Notes under the pieces: generated by a model
Database searches by the model: none
Seen by the model: only the letters and a program-made list of their open reading frames with translations
Told to the model about the DNA's origin: nothing
Assembly (NCBI RefSeq): GCF_000018025.1
Contig: NC_009831.1
Coordinates: 1,364,001 to 1,428,000, forward strand
DNA from: Shewanella sediminis HAW-EB3
GTDB lineage: Bacteria; Pseudomonadota; Gammaproteobacteria; Enterobacterales; Shewanellaceae
DNA: 64,000 bases
Direction of reading: 5' to 3'
Made by a program: the position numbers and the translations under genes
Part shown: in pieces, positions 1-9,791 of the stretch
Layout of the letters: every line of letters starts with the position of its first letter
How positions within the stretch are numbered: the stretch's first letter is position 1

Positions 1-144
1 TTCACCAACGATCAGGTTATGGAGCAGCGTCAGCGCATTAATGCTTATATTCAGGATCACATGCTGCAACAAAGATTGAATAATGGGGTGCAAATAGACG
101 ACAATAGCCATAGTGAATTAGATTCAATACCTGTGAATCATTAA
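1..144 (+). CDS. rseA: Anti-sigma-E factor RseA, C-terminal fragment
   Basis: Only the last 47 codons are in the window; the frame is open from base 1 to the TAA at 142-144. The visible tail contains a glutamine/arginine-rich stretch (VMEQRQRINAYIQDH) that resembles the periplasmic C terminus of RseA, the inner-membrane anti-sigma factor that holds sigma-E inactive. The assignment depends mainly on position: rseB starts 29 bases downstream and rseC follows, the standard rseABC order. The start and the sigma-binding domain lie outside the window. Confidence 0.8.
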   Translation, partial: FTNDQVMEQRQRINAYIQDHMLQQRLNNGVQIDDNSHSELDSIPVNH

Positions 145-173
145 TACTATATTTTTACTCGTAAGGAGTTAGC

Positions 174-1106
174 TTGCGTCTTATCCTATTGGGTTTGTTG
201 TTTCTGAATTTCCCTGTGATGGCACAGGAAGTGATATCGGCTAAGGCTTGGCTGGAAAATATGAGTCAAGCCTTGCGTGAGCAAGAGTTTAAGATCTCCC
301 TGATACAGCTTCAAGCTGATCATATAAGGCCATTAGTTTATATTCACGGTAAAATTGAAAACCAAGAAGTGGCTTTTCTCGAGCACCTCAATGGCCCGCC
401 AAAAAATGCAGTCAGAGTTGGCCAGACTGTTACCTTTATTGAACATGACCAACCCGCATACAGTGTCGCTGCAAAACGCATACAAGGGCTCTTTCCGCCA
501 GCATTTGCCGGTGACTTTTCCGCGTTAGAGCCGGGTTATCAGTTCGTTCTTGGTGGACGAACTCGCTTAGCCGGTCGTCCCAGTCAGTTAGTGCGCATTA
601 TTCCCAATGACGACTATCGTTACGGGTACCAAGTATGGTTGGATATGGAAACATCACTTCCACTGCGATATGACATGCTGACTCAAGACAAGCAACTGCT
701 CGAACAGATACTTGTGGTCGAGCTATTAGTGCTCGATGACGTTCCAGCTATTCTCCATGAAGCCTATAAACAGGAGTGGCCGGCCGTTGTCTCTCAATCT
801 GAACGCGATGCAGGCGATAACTGGCAGTTTAAATGGTTACCCACTGGTTTTGAGGTGTTGGTTAAAGATAGCCACAGGCTCATGGGCAGTCATGAAGCTG
901 TGGAATATATTGCTTTAAGCGATGGGATTGCCAATATTTCGGTGTATGTTGCAAGGGCCGGTGACGCTCAGATGCCCGAGGAGTTAGTGACACGAAATGG
1001 ATTGTCATTAGCGACAGAGAGAGTGGGTAATGCTGAAGTTGTTGCTGTGGGTAAGGTTCCTACAGAGACCTTGGTTCGCGTAGCTAAAAGCATAACGATT
1101 GAGTAA
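174..1106 (+). CDS. rseB: Periplasmic sigma-E regulator RseB
   Basis: 310 residues, close to the usual RseB length. RseB binds the periplasmic part of RseA, blocks its cleavage by DegS, and releases it when it senses mislocalised lipoproteins or LPS. The start is a TTG at 174 with a good ribosome site (GTAAGGAG, 161-168). It gives a short signal peptide (hydrophobic RLILLGLLFLNFPVMA, likely cleaved before QE). The body matches the two-domain MucB/RseB layout: an N-terminal LolA-like beta domain to about residue 210, then a smaller C-terminal domain. It sits between rseA and rseC and is probably co-transcribed with them. Confidence 0.93.
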   Translation: MRLILLGLLFLNFPVMAQEVISAKAWLENMSQALREQEFKISLIQLQADHIRPLVYIHGKIENQEVAFLEHLNGPPKNAVRVGQTVTFIEHDQPAYSVAAKRIQGLFPPAFAGDFSALEPGYQFVLGGRTRLAGRPSQLVRIIPNDDYRYGYQVWLDMETSLPLRYDMLTQDKQLLEQILVVELLVLDDVPAILHEAYKQEWPAVVSQSERDAGDNWQFKWLPTGFEVLVKDSHRLMGSHEAVEYIALSDGIANISVYVARAGDAQMPEELVTRNGLSLATERVGNAEVVAVGKVPTETLVRVAKSITIE

Positions 1107-1130
1107 CGGTGTCTTCGGGAGTTTAATCCT

Positions 1131-1586
1131 ATGATGGAAGAGATGGCCAAGGTGATCCGATGTGATAATCAGGGCTGGGTGACGGTTGAAGTCCAGGTCA
1201 AGAATGCCTGTAACCACTGTGATAATTCTGAGTCATGTGGCACCTCCGCCGTTTCAAAGGCGTTTTCACCTAAGGTACAAGAGTTTTCAATTCCATCCGA
1301 TACTCATTATGAGCCTGGAGAGATACTCAGGCTTGGCTTGCCCGAGAGTGTTATTTTGAAAGCGGCTGCGCTGGTTTACCTGATGCCTCTGCTTGGTCTC
1401 TTTATTGGTGCAATGCTTGCTTCGCTGATATCCCATCAAATGGGGGTAATTAGCAGTGATCTCTTTGTGATCCCATTTGCGTTAGTTGGTGCTTTTCTTT
1501 TCTGGCGATTAGCGAAAACGAAAGCCCGTCAGATGGAGACCTTAAGTCAACCGATCATTCTCTCTCACTTAGGTCACTCCATTTAA
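1131..1586 (+). CDS. rseC: Sigma-E regulatory / electron-transfer membrane protein RseC
   Basis: 151 residues. RseC is a small inner-membrane protein; family members affect sigma-E signalling and the SoxR-reducing Rsx/Rnf system. The N-terminal cytoplasmic part has a cysteine cluster (C27, C30 and C36, the last followed by Gly) typical of RseC. Two hydrophobic segments follow at about residues 75-105 and 113-130, then a short basic tail. ATG codons at 1131, 1134 and 1143 are all possible starts; 1131 best matches the usual N-terminal length. It lies 24 bases after rseB and ends the rse operon. Confidence 0.92.
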   Translation: MMEEMAKVIRCDNQGWVTVEVQVKNACNHCDNSESCGTSAVSKAFSPKVQEFSIPSDTHYEPGEILRLGLPESVILKAAALVYLMPLLGLFIGAMLASLISHQMGVISSDLFVIPFALVGAFLFWRLAKTKARQMETLSQPIILSHLGHSI

Positions 1587-1639
1587 TTTCTGTAAAGCCA
1601 CTTTTTAGCCTTAAAAATGAGCTTTATCCGGGTATTCGA

Positions 1640-1668
1640 TTGGTATTAGTCCGCCGATCGGGTACAAT
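1640..1668 (+). promoter_or_regulatory. Predicted sigma-70 promoter for lepA
   Basis: A -35-like TTGGTA (1640-1645), a 17-base spacer and a -10-like TACAAT (1663-1668) lie about 50 bases before the lepA ATG. Four and five of six bases match consensus. This is a pattern match only. Confidence 0.45.
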
Positions 1669-1714
1669 TCGGCACTTTTGAAAATTCAACTTCGAGTAGT
1701 AATCAATCCATAAC

Positions 1715-3505
1715 ATGAAGCACATTAGAAACTTTTCGATTATTGCCCATATCGACCACGGCAAATCAACACTCTCCGATCGTTTGATTCAAGAATGCGG
1801 TGGTCTTTCTGATCGTGAGATGGCGGCCCAAGTATTAGACTCAATGGACATTGAGCGTGAACGCGGGATTACCATTAAAGCGCAGAGTGTTACTCTTGAT
1901 TATAAAGCTCAAGATGGTGAAACATACCAGCTGAATTTTATTGATACTCCTGGTCATGTCGATTTCTCCTATGAAGTATCACGCTCCCTTGCGGCTTGTG
2001 AAGGTGCGCTCTTGGTGGTCGATGCCGGACAGGGCGTAGAAGCTCAGACTCTGGCAAACTGTTATACCGCGCTAGAGATGGATATGGATGTTGTTCCTGT
2101 CTTGAATAAAATCGATCTGCCTCAGGCCGATCCAGAACGTGTCGCCGATGAGATTGAAGATATCGTCGGTATCGAAGCTGCCGATGCAGTTCGCTGTTCG
2201 GCAAAAACAGGCATCGGTATTAAAGACGTGCTTGAAGTTATCGTCGCACAAATACCATCGCCAGAAGGTGATCCAGAAGGGCCTCTGCAAGCTCTGATCA
2301 TCGATTCTTGGTTCGATAGCTATCAAGGTGTTGTGTCACTGGTACGAATTAAAAATGGCGTACTGAGAAAAGGTGACAAGTTTAAGGTTATGTCCACAGG
2401 GCAAAACTATAACGCCGATCGCGTGGGTATCTTTACCCCTAAACAAACAGATACCACTGAGCTGAAAACCGGTGAAGTAGGCTTTATTATTGCTGGTATT
2501 AAAGAGATCCACGGCGCCCCAGTGGGGGATACCTTGACTCATGCTAAGCATGGTGCAGATAAACCGCTTGCTGGTTTTAAGAAGGTTAAGCCGCAGGTTT
2601 ATGCTGGTTTATTTCCTATCTCTACCGACGATTATGAGAGCTTCCGTGATGCATTGAACAAGCTTAGCTTGAATGATGCCTCTTTGTTCTTTGAGCCTGA
2701 AACGTCATCTGCGTTGGGCTTTGGTTTCCGTATCGGTTTCCTCGGCCTGCTACACATGGAGATCATCCAGGAACGTTTAGAGCGTGAATATAATCTGGAT
2801 TTGATCACTACGGCGCCTACGGTTGTCTATGAGATTGTAAAGACGAGCGGTGAAACCATCTATGTCGATAACCCATCGGATCTTCCTGCGATAAACAATA
2901 TCGAAGAGATGCGTGAACCGATAGTAGAGACCAATATTTTGGTGCCTAAGGAGTACCTGGGTAACGTGATCACCCTGTGTGTCGAAAAGCGCGGTGTGCA
3001 GAAAAACTTGGTTTACCACGGTAACCAAGTGGCCCTGACCTATGAGTTACCGATGGCTGAAGTGGTCATGGACTTCTTCGACCGCCTTAAGTCGACCAGT
3101 CGTGGTTATGCGTCTCTTGAGTATAACTTTATCCGTTTTGAGCCTGCTGACATGGTGCGTCTGGATATTCTCATCAATGGTGACAGAGTCGATGCTTTGG
3201 CAATGATTATTCACAAAGGCTTGATCCGCTCTAAAGGTCTGGCACTTGTGAATAAGATGAAAGAGCTTATTCCACGTCAGATGTTTGATATTGCAGTTCA
3301 AGCCGCTGTCGGCAGTCAGATTATCGCGCGCTCTTCGATTAAAGCGATGCGTAAAGATGTAACGGCTAAGTGTTATGGTGGTGATGTTTCTCGTAAGAAG
3401 AAGCTATTGAACAAGCAAAAAGAGGGCAAGAAGCGCATGAAGCAGGTGGGTAATGTGGAAGTCCCACAAGAAGCCTTCCTCGCCGTGCTTAAGCTCAATG
3501 ATTAG
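1715..3505 (+). CDS. lepA: Elongation factor 4 (LepA), ribosome back-translocating GTPase
   Basis: 596 residues, essentially full family length. LepA is a cytoplasmic translational GTPase that acts on stalled or mistranslocated ribosomes and on 30S biogenesis. The P loop AHIDHGKST is at residues 11-19, the DTPGH switch II box near 77, and NKID further on. The C-terminal region has the LepA-specific basic domain ending in a lysine-rich stretch ([16 protein letters not shown]). lepA followed by lepB is the common proteobacterial order. Here a terminator-like hairpin separates them. Confidence 0.98.
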   Translation: MKHIRNFSIIAHIDHGKSTLSDRLIQECGGLSDREMAAQVLDSMDIERERGITIKAQSVTLDYKAQDGETYQLNFIDTPGHVDFSYEVSRSLAACEGALLVVDAGQGVEAQTLANCYTALEMDMDVVPVLNKIDLPQADPERVADEIEDIVGIEAADAVRCSAKTGIGIKDVLEVIVAQIPSPEGDPEGPLQALIIDSWFDSYQGVVSLVRIKNGVLRKGDKFKVMSTGQNYNADRVGIFTPKQTDTTELKTGEVGFIIAGIKEIHGAPVGDTLTHAKHGADKPLAGFKKVKPQVYAGLFPISTDDYESFRDALNKLSLNDASLFFEPETSSALGFGFRIGFLGLLHMEIIQERLEREYNLDLITTAPTVVYEIVKTSGETIYVDNPSDLPAINNIEEMREPIVETNILVPKEYLGNVITLCVEKRGVQKNLVYHGNQVALTYELPMAEVVMDFFDRLKSTSRGYASLEYNFIRFEPADMVRLDILINGDRVDALAMIIHKGLIRSKGLALVNKMKELIPRQMFDIAVQAAVGSQIIARSSIKAMRKDVTAKCYGGDVSRKKKLLNKQKEGKKRMKQVGNVEVPQEAFLAVLKLND

Positions 3506-3546
3506 CGGCTAATTCGTTAAGAATTGTTAATAGTGAGCAAAAAAAG

Positions 3547-3568
3547 GCGCCGCAGTTTGCGGCGCTTT
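3547..3568 (+). terminator. Hairpin terminator after lepA
   Basis: GCGCCGCA (3547-3554) pairs perfectly with TGCGGCGC (3558-3565) around a 3-base loop, followed by TTT. An A-run precedes the stem, so it could also work on the other strand. Confidence 0.65.
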
Positions 3569-3672
3569 CGTTACTAACGTATAACTGACCTATTCGTCTG
3601 TGATACGCGATTATTTGACCGCGTATCTATTAGAGATAGCATTATTTGTTTTAAGGCAGGAGTTAATTATCT

Positions 3673-4590
3673 ATGGCAGCCTATTTTTCCCTTATCTTGG
3701 TATTAGTGACTCTGAGTAGTGGCCTGGTTTGGATGGCCGACGCATTGTTACTTGCACCTAAGCGTCGTGCAAAGCTTGCGATGGCGCAAGCGGTGGACGC
3801 TGATATCAGTGAAGAAGTCGCCGAAAAAATCACTCGTGAACCTGCACTCGTTGAGACGTCTCGTTCTATTTTTCCAGTGATCGCATTCGTACTAATTTTA
3901 CGTTCATTTATTTATGAACCTTTTCAGATCCCATCGGGTTCTATGATGCCAACACTCTTAGTCGGCGATTTTATCTTAGTTGAGAAGTTTAGCTACGGGC
4001 TTAAAGACCCTGTGTGGCGCAACCAGTTGGTTGAGACTAATAAGCCTGAACGCGGTGATGTGACGGTATTTAAGTATCCGGTCGACCCAAGAATCGATTA
4101 CATCAAGCGAGTAGTTGGTCTACCTGGTGATAGAATTGTCTACCGAAATAAGCAGCTCTATATACAGCCGGCGTGCGGTGAGGGCGTAGAGACTTGCCCC
4201 GAACTTAAGCAGGTATCCCGAGCGTCTGTTAATCAGGGGGAGTTTGCTCAAAACGGTACGCCACTACTGCGTTACACTGAACAATTGGGCGAATTGAGTC
4301 ATGATATTCTGATCAACCCGAGTCGCCCCGATCCTTTGGGATATTACTTCCGTGAAGGCAATCTTCCTGTCGGAGAGTTCATCGTTCCTGAAGGCCAATA
4401 TTTTATGATGGGAGACAACCGCGATAACAGTACCGATAGTCGTTTCTGGGGATTCGTACCCGAGGAGAACCTAGTCGGTAAAGCGGTTGCTATCTGGATT
4501 AGTTTTGAATTTGAACGAACTGCAGCCGACTTCTTACCAAGCTGGATCCCAACGGGTGTACGTTTTGAGCGCGTAGGTGGAATTACTTAA
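3673..4590 (+). CDS. lepB: Signal peptidase I
   Basis: 305 residues. LepB cleaves Sec and Tat signal peptides at the periplasmic face of the inner membrane by a Ser-Lys dyad. Two N-terminal membrane segments (about 3-28 and 66-80) flank a cytoplasmic loop. The catalytic serine is S90 in [10 protein letters not shown] and the lysine is K145 in [11 protein letters not shown]. The box [12 protein letters not shown] is near residue 240. A ribosome site (GGCAGGAG) precedes the ATG. It is followed one base later by rnc. Confidence 0.97.
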   Translation: MAAYFSLILVLVTLSSGLVWMADALLLAPKRRAKLAMAQAVDADISEEVAEKITREPALVETSRSIFPVIAFVLILRSFIYEPFQIPSGSMMPTLLVGDFILVEKFSYGLKDPVWRNQLVETNKPERGDVTVFKYPVDPRIDYIKRVVGLPGDRIVYRNKQLYIQPACGEGVETCPELKQVSRASVNQGEFAQNGTPLLRYTEQLGELSHDILINPSRPDPLGYYFREGNLPVGEFIVPEGQYFMMGDNRDNSTDSRFWGFVPEENLVGKAVAIWISFEFERTAADFLPSWIPTGVRFERVGGIT

Positions 4591-4591
4591 G

Positions 4592-5269
4592 ATGGAACCG
4601 ATTAAAAACATGCCTAGATTATGTCGAACTTTAGGTTATGAGTTCAACGATCAATCGCTACTCGAGCATGCATTAACGCATCGTAGTGCGTCCAGTAAAC
4701 ATAATGAAAGGCTAGAGTTCCTTGGAGACTCTATACTGTCCATTATCATCTCTGATGCACTGTTTCATCAATTCCCTAAGGCCACTGAGGGCGATCTGAG
4801 TCGTATGCGTGCCACACTCGTCTGTGGAAAAATGCTGGCTGAGATCGGTTTCGAGTTTAAATTAGGCGATTACCTGAATTTAGGCCCGGGAGAGTTGAAA
4901 AGCGGTGGGTTTCGACGAGAGTCAATCATTGCCGATGCCGTAGAAGCCATTATAGGCGCCGTCTACATCGATTCAGGTGTAGAAAAGTGTCGCTGTTTAG
5001 TGCTGAGTTGGTATGAGTCTCGTCTTGCGATTATCCAGCCTGTAAACCAGAAAGATCCAAAAACCTTGTTGCAGGAGTTGTTGCAAGGTTTTAAAAAACC
5101 ACTTCCGGTCTACAAAGTAATAGACATTAAAGGTGAGGCGCACGCGCAAACCTTTACGGTGGAGTGTTATGTTGAAGAGTTAAGCAAGCCGGTTATCGGT
5201 ATTGCAAGTTCCCGTAGAAAAGCGGAGCAGCTAGCGGCTGCCGACGCTTTGGAGTTAATGAAGAGATGA
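4592..5269 (+). CDS. rnc: Ribonuclease III
   Basis: 225 residues from the ATG at 4592. An upstream in-frame GTG (4577) overlaps lepB and would add five residues, but the N terminus from 4592 lines up with known RNase III. It cleaves double-stranded RNA, including rRNA precursors. The signature ERLEFLGDS carries the metal-binding acidic residues, and DAVEAIIGA carries the second set. A double-stranded RNA binding domain ends with SSRRKAEQ. Its stop codon overlaps the era start (ATGA at 5266-5269), so rnc-era are translationally coupled. Confidence 0.96.
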   Translation: MEPIKNMPRLCRTLGYEFNDQSLLEHALTHRSASSKHNERLEFLGDSILSIIISDALFHQFPKATEGDLSRMRATLVCGKMLAEIGFEFKLGDYLNLGPGELKSGGFRRESIIADAVEAIIGAVYIDSGVEKCRCLVLSWYESRLAIIQPVNQKDPKTLLQELLQGFKKPLPVYKVIDIKGEAHAQTFTVECYVEELSKPVIGIASSRRKAEQLAAADALELMKR

Positions 5270-6273
5270 CCAAGAAAAACGCGCCAGCAAACAATGAAGC
5301 GGGTAAGCAGAGCGAACCTAGCTTAGATGAACTGTTGGCACAGATGAACAATCCCTCATCGGATGCAAAATACGATGTGACGTATTGCGGCATGGTAGCG
5401 ATTGTTGGTCGACCAAATGTGGGTAAATCTACGTTACTCAACAAGTTACTTGGTCAGAAGATCAGTATCACCTCTAAGAAGCCGCAAACGACCCGTCATC
5501 GCATCATGGGTATTCATACCGATGGCGCACGTCAGGTGGTGTTTATCGATACGCCAGGCTTGCACATGGAAGAGAAGCGAGCCATCAACCGCCTGATGAA
5601 CCGTGCCGCGGCCAGTTCATTAGCCGAAGTTAGCCTGGTGATCTTTGTTGTCGACGGCATGACCTGGACCGACGACGATGAGATGGTGTTGCGTAAACTG
5701 CAAAGCCGTGATGATGGCCGTAAGACAGTATTGGCGATCAACAAGGTCGATAACATCAAAGATAAGGAAGCACTTTTCCCTTACCTCGAAGAGTTGTCGA
5801 AGAAGTTTGAGTTTGATGAAATACTGCCGATTTCAGCTACTCAGGGCACCAATGTTCAGCGTATCTTAGATATGTCAGTCGAATCAGTGCCTGAGTCTCC
5901 ACATTTCTTCCCGGAAGACTATGTGACCGATAGGTCACAGAAGTTCATGGCATCTGAAATTGTTCGCGAAAAGCTGATGCGCTTCTTAGGTGATGAGCTA
6001 CCTTACGATTGTACGGTTGAGATTGAGCAGTTCAAGATGATGGAAAATGGCGTCTATCAGATCAATGCCTTAGTTCTTGTCGAGCGTGAAACACAGAAAC
6101 GTATGGTGATCGGCAACAAGGGCGATCGCATCAAGAAGATTAGCTCTGCCGCTCGTGTCGATATGGAAGTCTTGTTCGATAACAAGGTCTTCCTCGAGAT
6201 GTGGGTTAAGGTTAAGTCCGGTTGGGCCGATGATGAGCGTGCACTTCGCAGCTTAGGCTATGGCGAGGAGTAA
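5266..6273 (+). CDS. era: Ribosome-biogenesis GTPase Era
   Basis: 335 residues. Era binds the 3' end of 16S rRNA and supports 30S maturation. The G1 loop GRPNVGKST is at 48-56, DTPGLHMEE is switch II, and NKVD is G4. A C-terminal KH domain contains [10 protein letters not shown] and ends with [18 protein letters not shown]. There is an N-terminal extension of about 30-35 polar residues compared with E. coli Era; its function is unknown. The start overlaps the rnc stop by four bases. Confidence 0.97.
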   Translation: MTKKNAPANNEAGKQSEPSLDELLAQMNNPSSDAKYDVTYCGMVAIVGRPNVGKSTLLNKLLGQKISITSKKPQTTRHRIMGIHTDGARQVVFIDTPGLHMEEKRAINRLMNRAAASSLAEVSLVIFVVDGMTWTDDDEMVLRKLQSRDDGRKTVLAINKVDNIKDKEALFPYLEELSKKFEFDEILPISATQGTNVQRILDMSVESVPESPHFFPEDYVTDRSQKFMASEIVREKLMRFLGDELPYDCTVEIEQFKMMENGVYQINALVLVERETQKRMVIGNKGDRIKKISSAARVDMEVLFDNKVFLEMWVKVKSGWADDERALRSLGYGEE

Positions 6274-6288
6274 CTCTCTTCGCACAAT

Positions 6289-6341
6289 AATGCCTCTTGA
6301 CTCGGTAATGATTCATTGCCGGGTTGATGGGCATTTTTTTT
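6289..6341 (+). terminator. Long imperfect hairpin and T-run between era and recO
   Basis: AATGCC (6289-6294) pairs with GGCATT (6330-6335). An inner arm CTCGGTAATG pairs with CATTGCCGGG allowing G-T pairs, and eight T follow. It would end the lepB-rnc-era transcript and suggests recO has its own promoter or depends on read-through. Confidence 0.6.
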
Positions 6342-6384
6342 GTGCCAAAATCTTCTTAAACCCAGTACCGTTGGGGCTTGGTTA

Positions 6385-7065
6385 ATGTTACGCGGTTATG
6401 TGCTGCACACTCGTCCCTTTCGTGACTCGAGTGTATTAGTGAATATGTTGGTCGATGGTCAGGGGAGAGTCGATTGCGTCGCTCGTTTAGGGAGTGGCAA
6501 GAGCTCAATCAAGAGTATTTTACAACCTTTTCAGCCCCTTATTTTTGAACTTTCTGGCCGCTCCAGCCTTAAGAACCTCTCCCAAGTTGAAGCTGCGAGT
6601 CCGGCTATTCCTTTAAGTGGCGAGGTGAGCTTCTCGGGATTCTATCTCAATGAGTTACTCGTACGCTGCACCAGTGTCGATCATGGTGGTGAGGCACTCT
6701 TCTTTACCTACCACAGAACCTTAATGGCGATGGCTGCCGGTTTCTGCCAGAGTCAGTTGAGGTACTTTGAGTTAGAATTGCTCAAAGAGATAGGCTTGAT
6801 GCCGACGCTCACCGTCGACATCAGTCAAGACGCCATCGAAGCCGATTACTATTATCGTTTGTTGCCTGATGAAGGTTTTGTCAGTGCTCTGGGCCCTAAG
6901 ACCACCCACTATAGCGGAGAGATGTTGCTGGCACTGAATGAGCATAAGTTGCTGCCTGCACATTTTAAACAGGCCAAACACCTGATGCGCCTGATGTTAG
7001 GCCCCTGTTTGGGTGATAAACCTTTGAAGTCGAGGGCGCTATTTAAATATCGACCAACATCATAA
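6385..7065 (+). CDS. recO: DNA repair protein RecO
   Basis: 226 residues from the ATG at 6385 (MLRGYVLHTRP). RecO works with RecF and RecR to load RecA on SSB-coated gaps. I prefer this start to the in-frame TTG at 6340 because that codon lies in the terminator T-run and the family N terminus begins around this point. It has the N-terminal OB-fold with GRVDCVARLGSGK, and the C terminus KPLKSRALF is typical of the family. It keeps the usual era-recO-pdxJ order. Confidence 0.92.
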   Translation: MLRGYVLHTRPFRDSSVLVNMLVDGQGRVDCVARLGSGKSSIKSILQPFQPLIFELSGRSSLKNLSQVEAASPAIPLSGEVSFSGFYLNELLVRCTSVDHGGEALFFTYHRTLMAMAAGFCQSQLRYFELELLKEIGLMPTLTVDISQDAIEADYYYRLLPDEGFVSALGPKTTHYSGEMLLALNEHKLLPAHFKQAKHLMRLMLGPCLGDKPLKSRALFKYRPTS

Positions 7066-7066
7066 T

Positions 7067-7083
7067 ACCAATTGGTATAACTC
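7067..7083. repeat. Palindromic MITE-end footprint
   Basis: ATACCAATTGGTATAA just after recO looks like the two outer ends of the MITE-like element found at 20.8 kb joined head to head. It may be a deletion product; it is too short to be certain. Confidence 0.35.
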
Positions 7084-7192
7084 GTTTTTACACTGGTTTT
7101 TCCCCGCGACATTAGTACAATAGCTTCACAAATATTCTGACGACGTAAATATAGAATAACGTCGCCTATCCCCTATTTTTCGAGGAATTTTC

Positions 7193-7930
7193 ATGAGCCG
7201 TATTTTACTGGGTGTTAATATTGATCACATCGCGACCTTACGTCAGGCCCGTGGAACGTCGTATCCGGATCCTGTGCATGCCGCTGCGGTTGCTGAACAT
7301 GCCGGAGCCGAGGGGATCACGGTTCATCTGCGTGAAGACAGACGTCACATCATAGACCGTGATATCTACCTGTTGGCCAAAACATTAAAAACACGCATGA
7401 ATTTTGAGATGGCTGTAACAGATGATATGCTCGATATCGCCTGTGAAGTTAAACCTACTTACGTGTGTCTGGTACCCGAGAAACGTGAAGAACTCACCAC
7501 CGAAGGCGGCTTAGATGTTGCCGGTCAGATGGGCAAGATTGAAGCCGCTATTCGTCGTCTAAGCGATGTCGGTGTTAAGGTATCGCTATTTATCGATGCC
7601 GATAAAACTCAAATTGATGCCGCTGTTGCTGTTGGTGCCCCGCTGATTGAAATCCACACAGGCTGTTACGCCGATGCCGAAAATGAAGCCGAAGAGGCTA
7701 AAGAGCTGTCACGTATCACCGAAATGGCCAAATACGCTCACTCTAAGGGGTTAATCGTCAATGCCGGCCATGGACTTCACTACCATAACGTTAAGCCGAT
7801 AGCTGCGATCCCAGAGCTTTATGAGCTTAACATCGGCCATGCAATTATCGCCCGCGCCGCTATCGATGGTCTGGCGACAGCCGTTAAAGATATGAAGCAG
7901 CTGATGAACGAAGGTCGCAGAGGCGAATAA
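7193..7930 (+). CDS. pdxJ: Pyridoxine 5'-phosphate synthase
   Basis: 245 residues. PdxJ condenses 1-deoxyxylulose 5-phosphate with 3-amino-2-oxopropyl phosphate to make pyridoxine phosphate, a cytoplasmic TIM-barrel enzyme. The N terminus [15 protein letters not shown] is a family signature, followed by [12 protein letters not shown]. The C-terminal phosphate-binding part includes [11 protein letters not shown] and [20 protein letters not shown] ribosome site precedes the ATG. acpS follows, as in many gammaproteobacteria. Confidence 0.97.
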   Translation: MSRILLGVNIDHIATLRQARGTSYPDPVHAAAVAEHAGAEGITVHLREDRRHIIDRDIYLLAKTLKTRMNFEMAVTDDMLDIACEVKPTYVCLVPEKREELTTEGGLDVAGQMGKIEAAIRRLSDVGVKVSLFIDADKTQIDAAVAVGAPLIEIHTGCYADAENEAEEAKELSRITEMAKYAHSKGLIVNAGHGLHYHNVKPIAAIPELYELNIGHAIIARAAIDGLATAVKDMKQLMNEGRRGE

Positions 7931-7936
7931 GTTGTT

Positions 7937-7992
7937 AGGTTCTAGATGCGAGTTCCTAGGCCCTAGGATCTCGTACCTAGGAACTTCTTAAT
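7937..7992. repeat. CCTAGG-rich palindromic repeat
   Basis: The gap between pdxJ and acpS is packed with variations of GGTTCTAG / CCTAGG, ending CCTAGGAACTT. A similar string occurs at about 18.23 kb, so this appears to be a small dispersed repeat. No function is visible. Confidence 0.45.
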
Positions 7993-8005
7993 TTTAAGGA
8001 AATAT

Positions 8006-8404
8006 ATGATTGTTGGTCTAGGTACCGATATCGTCGAGATAGAACGTATCGAGCAAAAAGTACCGCAAGCTGGCGATCATGAGGCTCTGGCTAAATGCCG
8101 CCTGGCCAAGCGCGTGCTGACGGAATCTGAAATGGCGATATTTGTCGCCTCATCAAAGCCCGGACGTTACCTGGCCAAGCGCTTCGCCGCTAAAGAGGCT
8201 GCAGCAAAGGCCTTAGGCACCGGCATTGGCCGCGGCGTCTCGTTTCAACATATCGAAATAAGTAATGATGCTAATGGTGCCCCTCAGGTTAATTTCAGCG
8301 GTGGGGCGGCTGAAAGGCTCGCCCTTCTTAGTGGCGTTCGCGGGCACCTCTCGATTGCCGATGAGAAGCACTACGCGACAGCAACAGTCATTCTTGAGTC
8401 TTAG
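8006..8404 (+). CDS. acpS: Holo-[acyl-carrier-protein] synthase
   Basis: 132 residues. AcpS transfers 4'-phosphopantetheine from CoA to a serine of apo-ACP. The N-terminal GTDIVEIERIE supplies the metal-binding aspartate, and KRFAAKEAAAKALGTGI supplies the catalytic glutamate and CoA site. Length and motifs are normal. It follows pdxJ after a short repeat-filled gap. Confidence 0.95.
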   Translation: MIVGLGTDIVEIERIEQKVPQAGDHEALAKCRLAKRVLTESEMAIFVASSKPGRYLAKRFAAKEAAAKALGTGIGRGVSFQHIEISNDANGAPQVNFSGGAAERLALLSGVRGHLSIADEKHYATATVILES

Positions 8405-8490
8405 GAATAAGACTATTTCAATTCTTTTACTGTTATTTGGTAGTTAATTGAAGGTCGTACCTTCATTGGCATCTATCGCTTCCAGCGAGG

Positions 8491-8586
8491 GGGTGTGTAG
8501 ACACTTCTGCGAGTCGCTGCAAGCACATCCATGTGTGCTCTGCCAAAACATCCCTGTTTTGGAAGCTCGCAGCCGCATCGACACTA
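8491..8586. repeat. Intergenic cruciform repeat
   Basis: In the 470-base gap after acpS, TGCGAG pairs with CTCGCA and encloses two further hairpins: AGCACA/TGTGTGCT and CCAAAACA/CTGTTTTGG, each with a TCC loop. The nested arms and TCC loops resemble REP/BIME-type intergenic repeats of Shewanella. The rest of the gap (8587-8875) is AT-rich and shows only a TTGACA at 8817-8822 without a convincing -10. Confidence 0.5.
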
Positions 8587-8875
8587 GCTAATTTACAAGA
8601 AAGTTATCTCTTCGAAATGAGTTTCCCCAAACAGATAATTCTATATTGTTGAAAATAATCGATTTTATATTAGTGGTATTTACATAACGCGCCAAATCAA
8701 TTCTCGATTATCTAAGTTCTCGGTTTCTCCAGACAAAATGGTCTTTGCTTCACAGGAACCTTGCTGATAAGTTACTAAAATAATTGTGAATAACTTGTGC
8801 TCTGCGATTAGATTGGTTGACAGTCTGCGGGGGATCGGAATTCACGCTAATACGCTGGTATGTTTTAGGTAGAGT

Positions 8876-9160
8876 ATGAACAAATTATCATGGAAAGATA
8901 TATGGTTCATTGGCATCGTAGGTTTGCCTTATTACATTTTTTGTGCGTTTATCATTAAGGCGTTAGCTAGCCAAAGCCCCTGGGCATTCATTTTGTTTCT
9001 ACCTGCTTTATTTTTTTATGATTACTTCTCTCAAAATGGTTTTCGGGCAATCGTAATACAAAAGGCACAAGGGAGACTGCTATATTGCATTAAGTCTTTT
9101 TTTTATCAGTTTGTTTTTATAGCTTTTATCTTGCTACTGTTGGGGCTGACTAAAACATAA
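8876..9160 (+). CDS. Small membrane protein, not recognised
   Basis: 94 residues with about three hydrophobic segments (roughly 10-30, 34-50 and 70-90). Charged residues are few and lie between them, so it is probably an inner-membrane protein. An AGGTAGAG ribosome site precedes the ATG. I recognise no family. It sits in an accessory patch between acpS and a diguanylate cyclase, upstream of a broken deaminase-like gene. Coding reality is likely but not proven. Confidence 0.55.
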   Translation: MNKLSWKDIWFIGIVGLPYYIFCAFIIKALASQSPWAFILFLPALFFYDYFSQNGFRAIVIQKAQGRLLYCIKSFFYQFVFIAFILLLLGLTKT

Positions 9161-9225
9161 CAGCAGCAATAGACCTCCAGCGATTGTGCTGGGTATTATA
9201 TGCCAGTCAAAGGAGTATGCATTAA

Positions 9226-9601
9226 ATGTCTGAAAAATATATGCTTCATGCGTTAGATATATCGCATCAGGCTCACCACAATGTCTGCCAAATCCTCCGG
9301 TTGGATGTGTGTTTGTAAAGGGCAATAAGATTGTCTCTGAAGGAGAGCTCAAGAGGTTGGCGGTAATCACGCTGAAGTGGAAGCGCTAAATGCCTACTCG
9401 GGATCTATGTCCGAAGTTACGGCTTATGTCACTTTAGAAAATGGTTCATTTGTTGGTAGAACGCCAGCATGTGCAATTACATTAGTGAAATTGGGCATTA
9501 AAAATGCGGTGGCCTCAATACAAGACCGGGATCCTAGAAATATTGGTAAAGGTATTCAGATACTCGAAAGTCGTGGTGTAACGGTCAAAGTTGGCTTGTG
9601 A
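9226..9601 (+). pseudogene. Decayed RibD-like deaminase gene
   Basis: Three reading frames join into one RibD-type deaminase domain. The ATG at 9226 has an AAGGAG site and starts MSEKYMLHALDISHQ. A second frame carries NPPVGCVFVKGNKIVSEGE from 9291. A third, from about 9365, carries HAEVEALNAYSG and then TAYVTLENGSFVGRTPACA. Two shifts of the same sense (equal to one missing base each) are needed, near 9280-9290 and 9360. The usual EPC motif, whose Cys binds zinc, is ENG here, so catalysis would be lost even if the frame were intact. There is no reductase domain. The last open part (9377-9601) could be annotated as a 74-residue ORF. Confidence 0.7.
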
Positions 9602-9791
9602 AGTGGACTGGTTAGCGCGTTTCTAAATCCATATTTGGGTAAGTCGTAAGAGCACATACTAAACACTCCAAAGCCAATATCTAACGCGCGGTATTTTAAG
9701 TTCTAGTCTTTTGGTTATTAAAGTTCGGTGCTTTGGTTGACGGGGTGATAATCTAATCTTGGAAGGCTTATCGTTATGCTCACCCAAGTCT

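Noticed and set aside
9134..9370. 78-residue ORF on the minus strand
   Set aside because: It is antisense to the RibD-like remnant and has no recognisable features.
9602..9790. Possible integron attC-like site (GTTAGCGCG ... CTAACGCGCG)
   Set aside because: The two halves are not inverted complements in the required way and no integrase or cassette array is seen.
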